This document shows, one piece after another, positions 5,658 through 6,317 of a DNA stretch of 6,317 nucleotides; position 1 is the stretch's first letter; the number at the start of each line of letters is the position of its first letter. The DNA lies in contig NZ_JAWHTD010000090.1 of NCBI RefSeq assembly GCF_032586235.1, positions 1 through 6,317 on the forward strand, in the 5' to 3' direction. Position numbers and translations under genes: made by a program. A model generated the notes under the pieces. It made no database searches. It worked only from the letters and a program-made list of their open reading frames with translations, and was not told the DNA's origin. Source of the DNA: Aestuariicoccus sp032586235. GTDB lineage: Bacteria; Pseudomonadota; Alphaproteobacteria; Rhodobacterales; Rhodobacteraceae.

Positions 5658-6317
5658 ATGCCCAAGCTCACAGAGACCTTCGCCCGCAAGGTTCCGCAGA
5701 CAAAATCCGGCACCGACAAGCACTGGGACAGCGAGGTCAAGGGCCTCGTGCTTTTTGTCGGCAAGCGCTCGAAGACCTGGTACTTCCAGAAGGACGTGGG
5801 CGGGCAGACCAAACGTGTCCTGATCGGGCGTTTCCCGGTCATCTCGGCCCAGGCTGCGCGGCAGACTGCCCTCGGCTTCGCGCTGGAGTGGGGCAGGGGA
5901 GCCGGCAAGAAGATCCAGATCGGGGCGCCAACCCTTGAGGCCGCCATGGAAGCCTACCTGGCCCGTCCCAAGCTCCGCAGCCAGAGTTACAAAGAAAATG
6001 TCCGAGCCTCGCTGAATTTGCATCTGAAAGATTGGCTCAGACTGCCGCTCGACGAGATTACCAAGTCGATGGTCGTGCGACGACACCAAGAACTGGCGGC
6101 GCGCCCCGTCAGCGCCAATCGCACTTTGAGAATTGTACGGTCGATCTGGAACCATGCCCGGAGAACCTACGATCTGTCAGAAAGCCCGACGATGGCGATC
6201 GAGTGGTACGAGGAGAAGCCAAACGGAACGATCATCGAAGATCTGCGCGAATGGCGGGACGAGGTTGATGGGTTGTATAACCCGATCCACCAGGTCTTCT
6301 ACGAGATGGCCCTGTTC
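5658..6317 (+). CDS. Tyrosine recombinase (phage/island integrase) with N-terminal Arm DNA-binding domain, 3' partial
   Basis: The frame from ATG 5658 is open for 220 codons to the window edge; an in-frame TGA at 5601 and no intervening start make 5658 the only likely start. Residues about 1-75 match the Arm DNA-binding domain of P4-like integrases (VKGLVLFVG, KTWYF, KRVLIGRFP, ISAQAAR). Residues about 92-185 fit the SAM-like core-binding domain. The catalytic domain begins near 190 and the window ends at YEMALF, where relatives continue with TGLR carrying the first catalytic Arg, so the active site lies outside. The protein would catalyse site-specific integration and excision. It lies just downstream of the truncated tRNA-Gly, its presumed target, in the same direction. 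No strong ribosome binding site precedes the start, suggesting weak translation. Intactness of the rest cannot be judged here. Confidence 0.88.
   Translation, partial: MPKLTETFARKVPQTKSGTDKHWDSEVKGLVLFVGKRSKTWYFQKDVGGQTKRVLIGRFPVISAQAARQTALGFALEWGRGAGKKIQIGAPTLEAAMEAYLARPKLRSQSYKENVRASLNLHLKDWLRLPLDEITKSMVVRRHQELAARPVSANRTLRIVRSIWNHARRTYDLSESPTMAIEWYEEKPNGTIIEDLREWRDEVDGLYNPIHQVFYEMALF

Larger units (their letters stand above)
5530..6317 (+). mobile_element. End of an integrative element (genomic island or prophage) at tRNA-Gly, continuing past the window
   Basis: tRNA homology ends at 5529. From there the sequence switches to AT-rich leader DNA with short repeats and then a tyrosine recombinase in the same orientation. 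A tRNA, att region and integrase in that order are the hallmark of an integrated island. Only this end is visible, so element type, cargo and length are unknown. Confidence 0.65.

Noticed and set aside
5609..5938. 109-codon plus-strand open frame
   Set aside because: Out-of-frame shadow of the integrase N-terminus, whose Arm-domain match is in the frame starting at 5658.
5517..6155. 212-codon minus-strand open frame
   Set aside because: Antisense to the clear integrase frame and crosses the tRNA fragment and att repeats.

Overview
The window looks like alphaproteobacterial DNA, most likely from the Rhodobacteraceae (roseobacter group). The reasons are high-GC coding sequence, a two-domain dimethylglycine/sarcosine dehydrogenase with a BetI-like regulator, and long gene-free spacers that resemble decayed intergenic DNA I associate with that family. 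The taxonomic call is inference; no rRNA or housekeeping marker is present.

Layout, left to right. Positions 1-46 hold the first 15 codons of an unidentified minus-strand gene. Overlapping it is a minus-strand, Tat-exported glycerophosphodiester phosphodiesterase-like gene (33-758) whose C-terminal half seems to be missing. A gene-free spacer (759-1068) with one strong hairpin follows. The largest gene (1069-3528, minus) encodes an 819-residue FAD- and folate-dependent demethylating dehydrogenase. It diverges from a BetI-like TetR regulator (3630-4259, plus). The shared 101-bp control region holds an 18-bp operator-like dyad (3602-3619), a 12-bp palindrome (3555-3566) and a TTGACG -35-like hexamer. 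A second gene-free spacer (4260-4723) shares a 13-mer with the first. A minus-strand short-chain dehydrogenase/reductase (4724-5419) follows, with Phe where the family catalytic Tyr normally sits.

The right end is a mobile-element junction. A TTGAC-type promoter-like sequence (5452-5480) is followed by the 5' half of a tRNA-Gly(UCC) gene (5492-5529). The tRNA match stops just after the anticodon loop. Then come short repeats resembling integrase arm sites, an AT-rich leader, and a tyrosine recombinase (5658 to beyond 6317) with an N-terminal Arm domain. The recombinase reading frame is open at the window edge, and the window stops just before the expected first catalytic Arg.

How the genes fit together: the regulator and dehydrogenase look like a self-contained unit for catabolism of methylated glycines (dimethylglycine or sarcosine), probably induced when the BetI-like repressor releases the dyad. 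The phosphodiesterase could in principle release glycerophosphocholine-type headgroups, but its truncation makes that doubtful. The reductase has no evident link to either. The most unusual point is the apparently unrestored tRNA-Gly next to the integrase. I found no CRISPR array, rRNA or complete insertion sequence, and nothing that clearly amounts to a new defence or metabolic system.
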